Positions 7,032-14,779 of a DNA stretch of 64,000 bases are shown piece after piece. Position 1 is the first letter of the stretch; every line of letters starts with the position of its first letter. The position numbers and the translations under genes are program-made. The notes beneath the pieces are model-generated. The model saw only the letters and a list, made by a program, of their open reading frames with translations. It had not been told where the DNA came from and did not search any database. Origin of the DNA: Gp6-AA40 sp035492455 (GTDB lineage Bacteria; Acidobacteriota; Vicinamibacteria; Vicinamibacterales; UBA2999); assembly GCA_035492455.1 (NCBI GenBank), contig DATJJE010000071.1, forward strand, positions 186,001-250,000, read 5' to 3'.

Positions 7032-9019
7032 GCGACTTCGTGCATCCGATCGAACGGCGCATGGCGTTCACCCTCACCAGTGAAGAACGCCTGCGTCGTC
7101 AGCTTGCGGATACGTGGTACGTGCCGCGCGGGATCGTCGGGTGGTTCAGCGTGGCTGACCACAAGACCATCGGCCGCCGCTACATCATCACCGCGTTCGG
7201 CTTCTTCATCTTCGCCGGCATCCTCGCCGGCCTGATGCGCATTCAGCTCGCCGTTCCGAACAATCACTTCGTCGGGCCCGATCTGTACAACCAGATCTTC
7301 ACCGTGCACGGGACGATGATGATGTTTCTGTTCGCGGTGCCGGTGATGGAGGCGATGGGTGTGTATCTGGTGCCGCTGATGATCGGCACGCGGAACATCG
7401 CGTTCCCGCGGCTCAACGCCTTCAGCTACTACGTGTATCTCTTCGGCGGCGTCATGCTCGTGGCAACGATGCTGCTGAACACCGCGCCTGACGTCGGGTG
7501 GTTCAGCTACGTGCCGCTCGCCGGACCGGACTACACGCCGGGGAAGCGCGCCGATTTCTGGGCGCAGATGATCACGTTCACCGAGGTTGCCGCGCTCGCC
7601 GTCTCGGTGGAGCTGGTGACAACCATCTTCAAGACACGAGCGCCCGGGATGTCGCTGAACCGCATGCCGCTATTCGTCTGGTCGATGCTGGTCACGGCGT
7701 TCATGGTGATCTTCGCCATGCCGACGGTCGTGCTGTGCAGCACGTTCCTGCTGCTCGACCGCACGGTTGGGACGCAGTTCTACAACCCCGCTGAAGGCGG
7801 CGACGCGCTCCTGTGGCAGCACCTGTTCTGGTTCTTCGGCCATCCCGAGGTCTACATCATCTTCGTGCCCGCGCTCGGCATCGTCTCGTCGATCATCTCC
7901 GCTTTCACGTGGCGGCCGATTTTCGGCTATCCGGCGATGGTGATGTCGCTGGTGGCGACCGGCTTCATCGGCTTCGGTCTGTGGGTGCATCACATGTTCG
8001 CGACCGGCCTGCCGGCGCTCGGTCTGGAGTACTTCACGGCCGCGAGCATCGTCATCGCCATTCCGACCGGGATTCAGATCTTCTGCTGGATTGCATCGCT
8101 GTGGCGCGGCCGGCCGCGGTTTCACACACCGCTGCTGTTCGTCCTCGGTTTCTTCGCCATCTTCGTTCTCGGTGGTTTGTCGGGTGTGACGCTGGCATCG
8201 GTGCCGTTCGATCTGCAGGTGCACGACTCGTATTACGTCGTCGCGCACTTCCATTACGTGCTGCTCGGCGGCGCGGTCTTTCCGCTCATCGGCGGCATCT
8301 ATTTCTGGTTTCCAAAGATGACCGGCCGGATGATGGACGACCGCCTCGGCAAGGTGAACTTCTGGTTGTTTTTCATCGGCTTCAACGTGACGTTCTTCCC
8401 GATGCACATCCTCGGACTGGAAGGAATGCCGCGTCGGATCTACACCTATCCCGACAGTATGGGTTGGGGAACGCTCAATCTCGTCTCGAGTCTCGGGGCA
8501 CTGCTGCTCGTTCTTGGGGGCGTACTCTTCGTCTACAACGTCGTGCGCAGCTACGCGTGGGGCCTGGTGGCAAGCGACAACCCGTGGGGCGCCGAGACGC
8601 TCGAGTGGGCGACGAGCTCACCGCCGCCCGTCTACAACTTTCTCCATATTCCCGTGGTCGAGGGGCGCTCCGCGCTGTGGAACAGGAGCCCCGACGCATC
8701 CGTGGTGACCGGTATTCGCAGCGATGTGCGCGAGGTGCTGCTTACGGATGTCATGGATGCGGAGCCTGTCACGGTGACGGAATATCCCGAGCCCTCAATC
8801 TGGCCGTTTCTGTGCGCGGTCGTGACTTCGGCGTTCTTCGTCGGATCGATCTTCACGCCATGGGCGCTGCCGGTAGCGATTCCGCCGCTGGCGGTCACAC
8901 TGATTGGCTGGTTCTGGCCGAAGAAGCGCGACCACGCGCGCGAGATGGAGGAGCACGCCGGAGACGGTACAGTGCCGCCGGAGGGACGGCTGCGTGCGCT
9001 GCGGGAGGCGAGAGCGTAA
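7028..9019 (+). CDS. ctaD: Cytochrome c oxidase subunit I (haem a/a3-CuB), type A1
   Basis: A 663-residue haem-copper oxidase subunit. Motifs in order: HGTMMMF (low-spin haem ligand), FGHPEVYII (CuB His, the Glu of type A1 oxidases, and the cross-linked Tyr), HHMF (CuB His pair) and HFHYVL (haem ligands). The last 70 residues add a hydrophobic pair, PFLCAVVTSAFFVG and PVAIPPLAVTLIGWF, beyond the canonical 12-helix core, a long-form subunit I that borrows helices usually counted with subunit III. The ATGA overlap with ctaC and TAATG junction with ctaE indicate translational coupling. Confidence 0.98.
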   Translation: MSDFVHPIERRMAFTLTSEERLRRQLADTWYVPRGIVGWFSVADHKTIGRRYIITAFGFFIFAGILAGLMRIQLAVPNNHFVGPDLYNQIFTVHGTMMMFLFAVPVMEAMGVYLVPLMIGTRNIAFPRLNAFSYYVYLFGGVMLVATMLLNTAPDVGWFSYVPLAGPDYTPGKRADFWAQMITFTEVAALAVSVELVTTIFKTRAPGMSLNRMPLFVWSMLVTAFMVIFAMPTVVLCSTFLLLDRTVGTQFYNPAEGGDALLWQHLFWFFGHPEVYIIFVPALGIVSSIISAFTWRPIFGYPAMVMSLVATGFIGFGLWVHHMFATGLPALGLEYFTAASIVIAIPTGIQIFCWIASLWRGRPRFHTPLLFVLGFFAIFVLGGLSGVTLASVPFDLQVHDSYYVVAHFHYVLLGGAVFPLIGGIYFWFPKMTGRMMDDRLGKVNFWLFFIGFNVTFFPMHILGLEGMPRRIYTYPDSMGWGTLNLVSSLGALLLVLGGVLFVYNVVRSYAWGLVASDNPWGAETLEWATSSPPPVYNFLHIPVVEGRSALWNRSPDASVVTGIRSDVREVLLTDVMDAEPVTVTEYPEPSIWPFLCAVVTSAFFVGSIFTPWALPVAIPPLAVTLIGWFWPKKRDHAREMEEHAGDGTVPPEGRLRALREARA

Positions 9020-9642
9020 TGGCGGTCGAGGCGCGGGCGGAAAACACGCGGCGCGTGCTCGACGTCGCCGCGCTGCCGCGGACGGTGTTCGGGAACCAGG
9101 GGCTGATCTGGTGGGGGACCACCGGGTTCATGGTGATCGAGGGCTCGATGTTCGTGATCGCCATCGTCGTGTACTTCTACCTGCGGCTGCAGGTCCGCGA
9201 CTGGCCGCCCAGCCTGCCGAACCCCGGGCTGTTTTATGGAACGGCAAATCTGCTGACCGTCATCGTCAGTCTGCTTCCGGCCTACATCGCCAAGAAGAAG
9301 GCTGAGGCATTCGACCTCGCCGGCGTCCGGTTGTGGCTGGCGATTTTGGTGCTGTTCGGCGTCGCGTCCGTGGTGCTTCGGTTCTTCGAGTACTTCACGC
9401 TGAACTGCCGCTGGGATGACAACGCCTACGGCTCGATCGTCTGGCTGCTCCTGGGCATGCACACCGTGCATGTCGCCACCGACGTGGTCGACAGCGGCGT
9501 GCTGCTGGCGCTGGCGTTCCTCGGACCGAACACGAATAACAGGTTCGTCGATTACAGCGAGAACTCGCTCTACTGGTATTTCATCGTCGCGTGGTGGATT
9601 CCCATCTACCTGACGATCTACTTCATGCCGCGATGGCTGTAG
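9019..9642 (+). CDS. ctaE: Cytochrome c oxidase subunit III
   Basis: A 207-residue integral membrane protein with five predicted helices. Conserved elements include the helix with FFEYFTLNCRWDDNAYGS, the MHTVHVATDVVD segment carrying the subunit III His/Glu region, and the terminal YWYFIVAWWIPIYLTIYF. It is shorter than the seven-helix mitochondrial form, consistent with the extra helices at the end of CtaD. It starts at the A of the CtaD stop (TAATG). Confidence 0.93.
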   Translation: MAVEARAENTRRVLDVAALPRTVFGNQGLIWWGTTGFMVIEGSMFVIAIVVYFYLRLQVRDWPPSLPNPGLFYGTANLLTVIVSLLPAYIAKKKAEAFDLAGVRLWLAILVLFGVASVVLRFFEYFTLNCRWDDNAYGSIVWLLLGMHTVHVATDVVDSGVLLALAFLGPNTNNRFVDYSENSLYWYFIVAWWIPIYLTIYFMPRWL

Positions 9643-10013
9643 ACACGCACCACGACCCGCACGGCTACTGGGAGCAGACAGGACTCGCGCTGCTGTGGTT
9701 CGCGGTGCTCGCGGGCCCCACTGCGGTTGCGACCAACATGTTCGCGGGCTACGCGCTGACCAAATGGGCGTGCGCAAGCGGACATCCGTTCGTGCTGACC
9801 GCGATCGCCCTCGTCATGCTGATGGTGGCCCTCTCGGGAACGTGGGTCGCGTGGAGCTGCCGTCAGCGGCTGCTCGACGCGAACGAGGACGGGGGCCGCA
9901 TCATCGACCGCAGTTACTTCGCAGCACTGGTGGCGATCGGACTGAGCCTGATCACCGGACTGGCGATCGTGCTGCAGGCATTCCCGCATTTTGTGTTGAG
10001 CCCATGCGAGTGA
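9633..10013 (+). CDS. Small membrane protein of the oxidase operon, unknown family
   Basis: A 126-residue protein with three predicted transmembrane helices (about residues 16-36, 46-68 and 89-112) and an N-terminal His-rich stretch, DTHHDPHGYW. It overlaps ctaE by 10 bases and ctaG by 10 bases, so it is translated with the oxidase. It could be a subunit IV-like or assembly component. I do not recognise the family. The ATG at 9633 lies in the operon rhythm; the longer frame upstream would duplicate ctaE sequence. Confidence 0.75.
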   Translation: MAVDTHHDPHGYWEQTGLALLWFAVLAGPTAVATNMFAGYALTKWACASGHPFVLTAIALVMLMVALSGTWVAWSCRQRLLDANEDGGRIIDRSYFAALVAIGLSLITGLAIVLQAFPHFVLSPCE

Positions 10014-11305
10014 ACACGGGAGGTAGGGCGGGTTGGGTCGGACTGGTGCTGATAACGACGTCTGTGTGCTTGAGTGCGCACGGCGGCGAGGTGCACTCGT
10101 TGAACGCGCCGCAGGCTTTCTCGCCTTGGGATGTCGCGGTACTCATCGGCCTGCTGATCGTCGGATCGCTGTACTTGCGAGGCACGATCCTGCTGGCGCG
10201 ACGCGGAGCGTCAGGGCGCCGCTTTGAGCCAATCGCATTTGCGATCGGATGGTCCGCACTCGTGCTGTCGATCCTGCCGCCGATCGACAGCCTGTCGATT
10301 GAGTATTTCTCCGTCCACATGATCCAGCACGAACTGATGATGCTGGTCGGCGCGCCGCTGTTGATCCTCGGCCGTCCGCTGCAGCGGTGCCTGACCGGCA
10401 TGCCCGACTCGCTGCGCATGCCGACGGCGCGAATTCTTCAAGCGCCGTCGATGTCGTGGACGTGGCGCATCCTTACAGCGCCGCTCGTCGCATGGGCACT
10501 GCATGGGCTCGCCATCTGGGTGTGGCACATGCCGGCGCTCTACGACGCCGCCGTCGGCAACGAGGCGATCCACACGCTGCAGCACGCGATGTTTGTCGGC
10601 ACCGCCGCCCTTTTTTGGTGGGGGATGTTGTACGGACGGTACGGGCGCGCGGGCTACGGCGTTGCCGTGTTCTACGTTTTTCTCACGGTTGTGCACACCG
10701 GCATTCTCGGGGCGATGGTCACGTTTGCCGGAACGCCGCTGTATCCGATTTACGCGGCGCCGGCCGCGGCGCACGGCATCGATGCGCTCGTGGACCAGCA
10801 GCGTGCGGGTCTGTTGATGTGGATTCCAGCAGGCCTGGTGATGACGCTCCTCGGCCTTGCACTCTTCGCGGCATGGTTGGGTGAGTCCGAACGGAAGTCA
10901 ATTCAAAACGCGAAATTCAAAATGCAGACCCCGGCCGTCTTGCTGCTGGCGCTGTGTCTTGGGCTTGCCGCCTGCGATCGCGACCGCGACAAAAGCAACG
11001 CCCGCGTCGCAAGCGAGTTGACAGGCGGCGATCCGGAAAAGGGCAGACACGACATCGTGAAGTACGGCTGCGATACCTGCCACAACATTCCTGGCGTGCT
11101 GACCGCTACGGCAACGGTCGGGCCGCCGCTGATGCAGGTCGGCCTGCGCTCGTACCTCGCGGGTCGCATCGACAACACTCCGGAGAACATGATCAAGTGG
11201 ATCCGGCAGCCTCGCAGCGTCGATCCGCAGACGGCGATGCCGGAGACGGGCGTAACCGAGTCTGATGGCCGGGATATCGCGGCGTATCTCTACACCTTGC
11301 GCTAA
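10004..11305 (+). CDS. ctaG: CtaG (caa3 assembly) fused in frame to a cytochrome c
   Basis: A 433-residue open frame made of two parts. Residues 1-295 are CtaG_Caa3, the copper-related assembly factor of caa3 oxidases: signal, then about seven helices, with SVHMIQHELMMLVGAPLL, WVWHMPALYDAA and HTLQHAMFVG. After a short hydrophilic joint there is an internal Met307 followed by a complete lipoprotein-like signal (LLLALCLGLAAC) and a monohaem cytochrome c with C356-D-T-C-H360 and a late Met (TAMPETG). No stop separates the parts. It may be one membrane protein with a tethered cytochrome, or the cytochrome may also be translated from the ATG at 10922, which lacks a clear ribosome binding site. 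The joint is encoded by an AT-rich repeat. Confidence 0.85.
   Translation: MRVNTGGRAGWVGLVLITTSVCLSAHGGEVHSLNAPQAFSPWDVAVLIGLLIVGSLYLRGTILLARRGASGRRFEPIAFAIGWSALVLSILPPIDSLSIEYFSVHMIQHELMMLVGAPLLILGRPLQRCLTGMPDSLRMPTARILQAPSMSWTWRILTAPLVAWALHGLAIWVWHMPALYDAAVGNEAIHTLQHAMFVGTAALFWWGMLYGRYGRAGYGVAVFYVFLTVVHTGILGAMVTFAGTPLYPIYAAPAAAHGIDALVDQQRAGLLMWIPAGLVMTLLGLALFAAWLGESERKSIQNAKFKMQTPAVLLLALCLGLAACDRDRDKSNARVASELTGGDPEKGRHDIVKYGCDTCHNIPGVLTATATVGPPLMQVGLRSYLAGRIDNTPENMIKWIRQPRSVDPQTAMPETGVTESDGRDIAAYLYTLR
10900..10924. repeat. AT-rich tandem repeat at the CtaG-cytochrome c joint
   Basis: The motif ATTCAAAA/AATTCAAA occurs twice in 25 bases (caattcaaaacgcgaaattcaaaatg), standing out from the surrounding GC-rich coding DNA. 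It ends at the internal ATG of the cytochrome portion. It looks like an intergenic tandem repeat that is now read through as codons. Confidence 0.55.
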
Positions 11306-11359
11306 CGGTCTCGCTCTAACGGCGAGCGGCTTGCACCAGTACGGTCGAGGAGGTCGGCG

Positions 11360-11872
11360 ATGGCTTTGAAGTTTCGAACTCGAGCGGAGCGGGCACACGG
11401 CAGCGCGTACCTGACGGGCCGCGAACATGAGATTCGCGAAGCGGCGGGATCGATACCGCAGCCGGCTGCTCCGGCAATGTCATCCGTCGAGCGTGCAGCG
11501 ATGCTGGCAGGCCGTGCGATCTTCGGCGGTTACTTCATCTACAACGGCATCAATCATTTCGTGAACCGCGAGATGATGACCGGCTACGTGAAAAGCAAGG
11601 GTGTGCGGTGGCCGAAGCTTGCCGTGCTGGGGACCGGTGCGATGCTCGTCGCCGGCGGGCTGAGTCTGCTGACCGGCGTCAAGCCGAAGGTCGGCGCATC
11701 GTTGGTGACGACGTTCCTCACCGGCGTGACGCCGATGATGCACGACTACTGGAATGCGACGGATCCGATGCACCGCATGAACGAGATGGTGAACTTCACG
11801 AAGAACATCGGACTGATTGGCGGTGCGGCGTTTGCCGCCGCCGTGGCTACGCGGCCGTGCCCTCGTCAGTGA
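11360..11872 (+). CDS. DoxX family membrane protein
   Basis: A 170-residue protein with a 45-residue hydrophilic N-terminal extension and then the four-helix DoxX core: GRAIFGGYFIYNGINHFVNRE, AVLGTGAMLVAGGLSLL, GASLVTTFLTGVTPMMHDYWN and FTKNIGLIGGAAFAA. DoxX proteins act in thiosulfate/quinol or redox-stress related membrane complexes, but the substrate here is unknown. The start is supported by GAGGAGG about 9 bases upstream of the ATG. A 54-base gap separates it from the oxidase operon. Its 3' end overlaps the convergent hypothetical gene by 26 bases. Confidence 0.85.
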   Translation: MALKFRTRAERAHGSAYLTGREHEIREAAGSIPQPAAPAMSSVERAAMLAGRAIFGGYFIYNGINHFVNREMMTGYVKSKGVRWPKLAVLGTGAMLVAGGLSLLTGVKPKVGASLVTTFLTGVTPMMHDYWNATDPMHRMNEMVNFTKNIGLIGGAAFAAAVATRPCPRQ

Positions 11873-12179
11873 TTGACTCGTTCCGCAACAACCACTCGCG
11901 TAGGAGGTTGCGAAAGTCCAGCAGCGAAACCGCAGTCACGAGTGCAGCGTCATCGGACATCTCGCACTTGAATTCAGGCAACGCGGCAAGGGCGGCGCGA
12001 ATCGTCCCCCATTCCGCGGCCAGGGTGCAGCTCGGAAAGTCAGCGGGCGATATCAGCAGCGTTTCGCGGATATCTAGTAATCGACGATGAAGACTGCCAG
12101 GACGTACAACCAACTTGTCTATCGCTAGTTCAATCTGACGGCACAAGAACGCGGGGCTGTTCCTGCAGCTCTGCGGCAT
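11847..12179 (-). CDS. Hypothetical protein, 110 residues
   Basis: A small soluble protein with a helical pattern and no recognised motif; its core reads LRETLLISPADFPSC then WGTIRAALAALP. The ATG at 12179 is preferred over longer frames because GGAGGGAG lies immediately upstream on the minus strand at good spacing, and because sequence further upstream is antisense to the sigma factor. The middle is weakly reminiscent of short helical proteins with an EDFP-like motif, but I would not assign a family. Confidence 0.55.
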   Translation of the reverse strand: MPQSCRNSPAFLCRQIELAIDKLVVRPGSLHRRLLDIRETLLISPADFPSCTLAAEWGTIRAALAALPEFKCEMSDDAALVTAVSLLDFRNLLREWLLRNESITDEGTAA

Positions 12180-12327
12180 CAACTCCCTCCGGAGTATCGG
12201 CGCGCATTGTTCGCTACGAGGTGCATTCTTCGCAACGGACCTTGGTCTTATCCCGCCGTATGGCACCGACGTTCCATGCTCTCGAACTCTTTGACTCCTC
12301 CACCCCTCTTGGTTAGTAAGAGGCGCG

Positions 12328-12858
12328 GTGGGGATATCCGTCCAGGAAATGCAGTGGGTTCTGCGCGCGCAGTGCGCCGACCGCGAGGCGCTGGAGGCGC
12401 TGCTGCGAAGCGTGCAACCGTCGCTGCGCCGGTACCTTGCCGGCCTGGCGGGTGCCACCGACGCTGACGATGTCCTGCAGGACGTCCTCGTAATCGTCGC
12501 GCGCCGCCTCGGCGCGCTCGACGATCCGAAGCTGTTTCGCGCGTGGGTGTTTCGCATCGCGAGCCGCGAAGCGTTCCGTCATCTGCGCAAGCGGCGGCTG
12601 TTCGCGGATCGCCACGAGGACGTCGCGCAGCTGGCGGAGCTGCCGATGCCCGAGGTGCGGCCGTCCGAAGAGCGGCTGCGGGAGTTGCTCGCCACCGACA
12701 GCATTTCGCCGGCGAGCCGCGCCGTGCTGATGCTCCACTTTGAAGAGGAGCTGTCGCTGCCTGAGGTCGCGGCGATCCTCGATATCCCGCTCGGCACCGT
12801 GAAATCGCGTCTTGCCTACGGTCTGAGTTCGATTCGCAAACAACTGAACAAGCTATGA
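12328..12858 (+). CDS. RNA polymerase sigma factor, ECF subfamily
   Basis: A 176-residue sigma factor. Region 2 runs from about residues 20 to 85, with DADDVLQDVLVIVARRL as the 2.2 core-binding helix and the aromatic/basic FRAWVFRIASREAFRHLRK as 2.3-2.4. Region 4 covers about 120-172 with SLPEVAAILDIPLGTVKSRL, the helix-turn-helix that reads the -35 element. The GTG at 12328 is chosen; an ATG at 12349 would trim seven residues. There is no zinc-finger anti-sigma gene next to it, but an 8-base-spaced small membrane protein follows. Confidence 0.93.
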   Translation: MGISVQEMQWVLRAQCADREALEALLRSVQPSLRRYLAGLAGATDADDVLQDVLVIVARRLGALDDPKLFRAWVFRIASREAFRHLRKRRLFADRHEDVAQLAELPMPEVRPSEERLRELLATDSISPASRAVLMLHFEEELSLPEVAAILDIPLGTVKSRLAYGLSSIRKQLNKL

Positions 12859-12865
12859 GGGTCTC

Positions 12866-13147
12866 ATGACTGATCAGAACGAAGAAGTGCTCCGCCGATC
12901 GCTAGACGCCGTGGATCGCCACAGGAACCGCGTGATCATCGGCTTCATTATCACGGTGGCGTTTGTGCTGGCCGCGCTCCTGAACGGCACTTACGCCGCA
13001 CGCACCGGCAACGTGAACGTGTTCACGCACGCTGTCATGATCGTCATCGTCCTCTGGACCACTGCGGTCGGGATGATGATCGTCCTCCAGATCACCGTGA
13101 TGACGAAGCGTATCCTGCGCGCGATCGAGCTTGCCGCAAGAAAGTAG
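12866..13147 (+). CDS. Small two-helix membrane protein downstream of the sigma factor
   Basis: A 93-residue protein with a charged N-terminus (residues 1-22) and two helices at about 23-43 and 57-77, ending in a basic tail. A GAGGG motif precedes the ATG, which lies 7 bases after the sigma factor stop. It has no anti-sigma zinc motif. It could be a membrane anchor or minimal regulator of the sigma factor; that is inference from linkage only. Confidence 0.7.
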   Translation: MTDQNEEVLRRSLDAVDRHRNRVIIGFIITVAFVLAALLNGTYAARTGNVNVFTHAVMIVIVLWTTAVGMMIVLQITVMTKRILRAIELAARK

Positions 13148-13149
13148 CG

Positions 13150-14394
13150 CTACGCGAGCGGGATGTGCACCGTGATCTGTGTTCCCCCGCCCCGAGCTGC
13201 ATCGATGGAGAGCCGTCCTTTCAGAACGGCCACGCGCTCCCGTATGCTGGCCAGCCCCAGGCTGGCAGATGAGAGGTGCCTGGGATCGAAGCCGACGCCT
13301 GCATCAGCGATCTGCAACGTAATGTGGCCGTCGTTGCAGGCGATGTTGACGTTCGCTTCCTCCGCCTGGCTGTGCCGCGCGATGTTGTGAAGGGCTTCCT
13401 GCACGATGCGATAGACACAGAGCGAGATGTCGCCGTCCAGCGTTCGTGGAATCGAGCTGTGCGTGAAGGACACACGCAGACTGCGCTGCTTCGACGCGTC
13501 GCGGCACAGCGACTGAACCGCGGAAACGAGCCCGAGCGTTTTCAGCCATGACGGATGGAGCGCGTATGACATGTCGTGCACGTCGGTGGCGATGTCGCAG
13601 GTCCGGGCGGAGAGTACGCGAAGGCGCGCGCGCGTCGCTTCAGAATCGGTTTGCGCCGCCATCGTGTCAATCTCCGTGCTCAGCATCGCGATTCGCTGAC
13701 TGATGTCGTCGTGCAGCTCGCGCGCAATCCGCTGGCGCTCGACCTCCTGGCTGACAATGAGCCGCCGCGCCAGGTCGCGATTCAGTTCCGATGCGCGTTT
13801 CGAATCGGTCACGTCGCGAACGATGCTGAGAAGACGGTCGCCGCCAGCCCGCACGATGCGCGCTTCGAAATGCCGCGGCTCGTCCATCGGAAGCTCGTAC
13901 TCGACGACGACCGGGTCTTCGCTCTGTGAAGCGCGCTCGAGGGCGTCCATGAAAGTTTCAGCGAGCGCCGGAGGCATTACGTCGCGAACCTTCCTGCCGA
14001 TGAATACGGTTGGCGGCACGAACAACGCGTTCGGATTGCGTGCGTGATAGTCCACGTAGGTGCCGTCGCGGCGCATGACGAACATCAGGTCAGGGATCGC
14101 TTTGAGGATTGCGTTACTACGCGTTTCGGCGCTCACGACGGCGTGCCGCAGTTGGGCTTCCTTCTCGACCTGCGCTTCTTTGGCGCGGGCGTCGTTGAAG
14201 CTGAGCTCGCCGACCAGCACGTTGATCGCATGGGCGATGGCATCGAGCACGTCGTGGGCGGCTGAAATTGGCAGGCGCTCCTCGAGCTGACCGGATGCCA
14301 TCCGCTCGAGCGCCTCCAGGAAAGAGTCAACGCGGACAGTATCGAAGGTGAACTCCGTCGCGCGACGCGTCACTCGCGGTGCTTCTTCAGCCAT
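13150..14394 (-). CDS. PAS-containing sensor histidine kinase, NarX/DegS (HisKA_3) type
   Basis: A 414-residue protein with no membrane segment. Residues about 30-85 resemble a short HAMP-like or coiled region. A PAS domain spans about 85-195 (AIPDLMFVMRRDGTYVDYHA). The HisKA_3 dimerisation box is VERQRIARELHDDISQRIA with the phospho-acceptor His near 221, and the HATPase_c domain carries DAGVGFDPRH and SLGLASIRERV. It is translated with the upstream SpoIIAA-like gene (25-base overlap) and lies downstream of the REC-MEDS regulator, so these three may form one signalling unit. The sensed signal is unknown. Confidence 0.92.
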   Translation of the reverse strand: MAEEAPRVTRRATEFTFDTVRVDSFLEALERMASGQLEERLPISAAHDVLDAIAHAINVLVGELSFNDARAKEAQVEKEAQLRHAVVSAETRSNAILKAIPDLMFVMRRDGTYVDYHARNPNALFVPPTVFIGRKVRDVMPPALAETFMDALERASQSEDPVVVEYELPMDEPRHFEARIVRAGGDRLLSIVRDVTDSKRASELNRDLARRLIVSQEVERQRIARELHDDISQRIAMLSTEIDTMAAQTDSEATRARLRVLSARTCDIATDVHDMSYALHPSWLKTLGLVSAVQSLCRDASKQRSLRVSFTHSSIPRTLDGDISLCVYRIVQEALHNIARHSQAEEANVNIACNDGHITLQIADAGVGFDPRHLSSASLGLASIRERVAVLKGRLSIDAARGGGTQITVHIPLA

Positions 14395-14747
14395 TCAACG
14401 GCTCGTGTTTCGTCCATGAAAAGTTGCGTCGGAATACCGGCACGCGTGATACGCAGGTAAATGTTGCCCATCATTCGCCCGAACGGGCTGTGGTCAACAA
14501 GGAGCGCCAGCGCCAGGAAGGACTCGACGAGTGTCTGCCGTGAGTAATGATGCCGGGCCGCGGCATCGAGCGGCTGCGCGCTGCGAATATCGATCAGCAG
14601 CGGGCGACGGCGTCCGCGCCCTTCGGCAACCGCCGTCGCGAGATTCATTTTGGCGTCGTCGAGCGACTGATACGCGCCGTCGCGGACTCGGACGATCACC
14701 GCACCCTCGTCGCTCAGATGAATGCGTGCTGTCTTCGTATCGGTCAT
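14370..14747 (-). CDS. STAS/SpoIIAA-like protein (DUF7793-type)
   Basis: A 125-residue protein with alternating strands and helices. The run GRRRPLLIDIRSAQPLDA followed by ARHHYS and a final VEWLKKH resembles the SpoIIAA-like DUF7793 group, commonly encoded next to histidine kinases. The conserved Asp in LLIDI sits where STAS proteins place their loop, but no clear phosphorylatable Ser was identified. It overlaps the kinase start by 25 bases, implying coupled translation. Confidence 0.6.
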   Translation of the reverse strand: MTDTKTARIHLSDEGAVIVRVRDGAYQSLDDAKMNLATAVAEGRGRRRPLLIDIRSAQPLDAAARHHYSRQTLVESFLALALLVDHSPFGRMMGNIYLRITRAGIPTQLFMDETRAVEWLKKHRE

Positions 14748-14779
14748 CGGAGGATCAAATAGCGGCTGCCGGCCTGATC

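Noticed and set aside
7670..8407. A 245-codon minus-strand frame opposite ctaD
   Set aside because: His/Glu/Arg-rich shadow of the oxidase subunit I coding strand.
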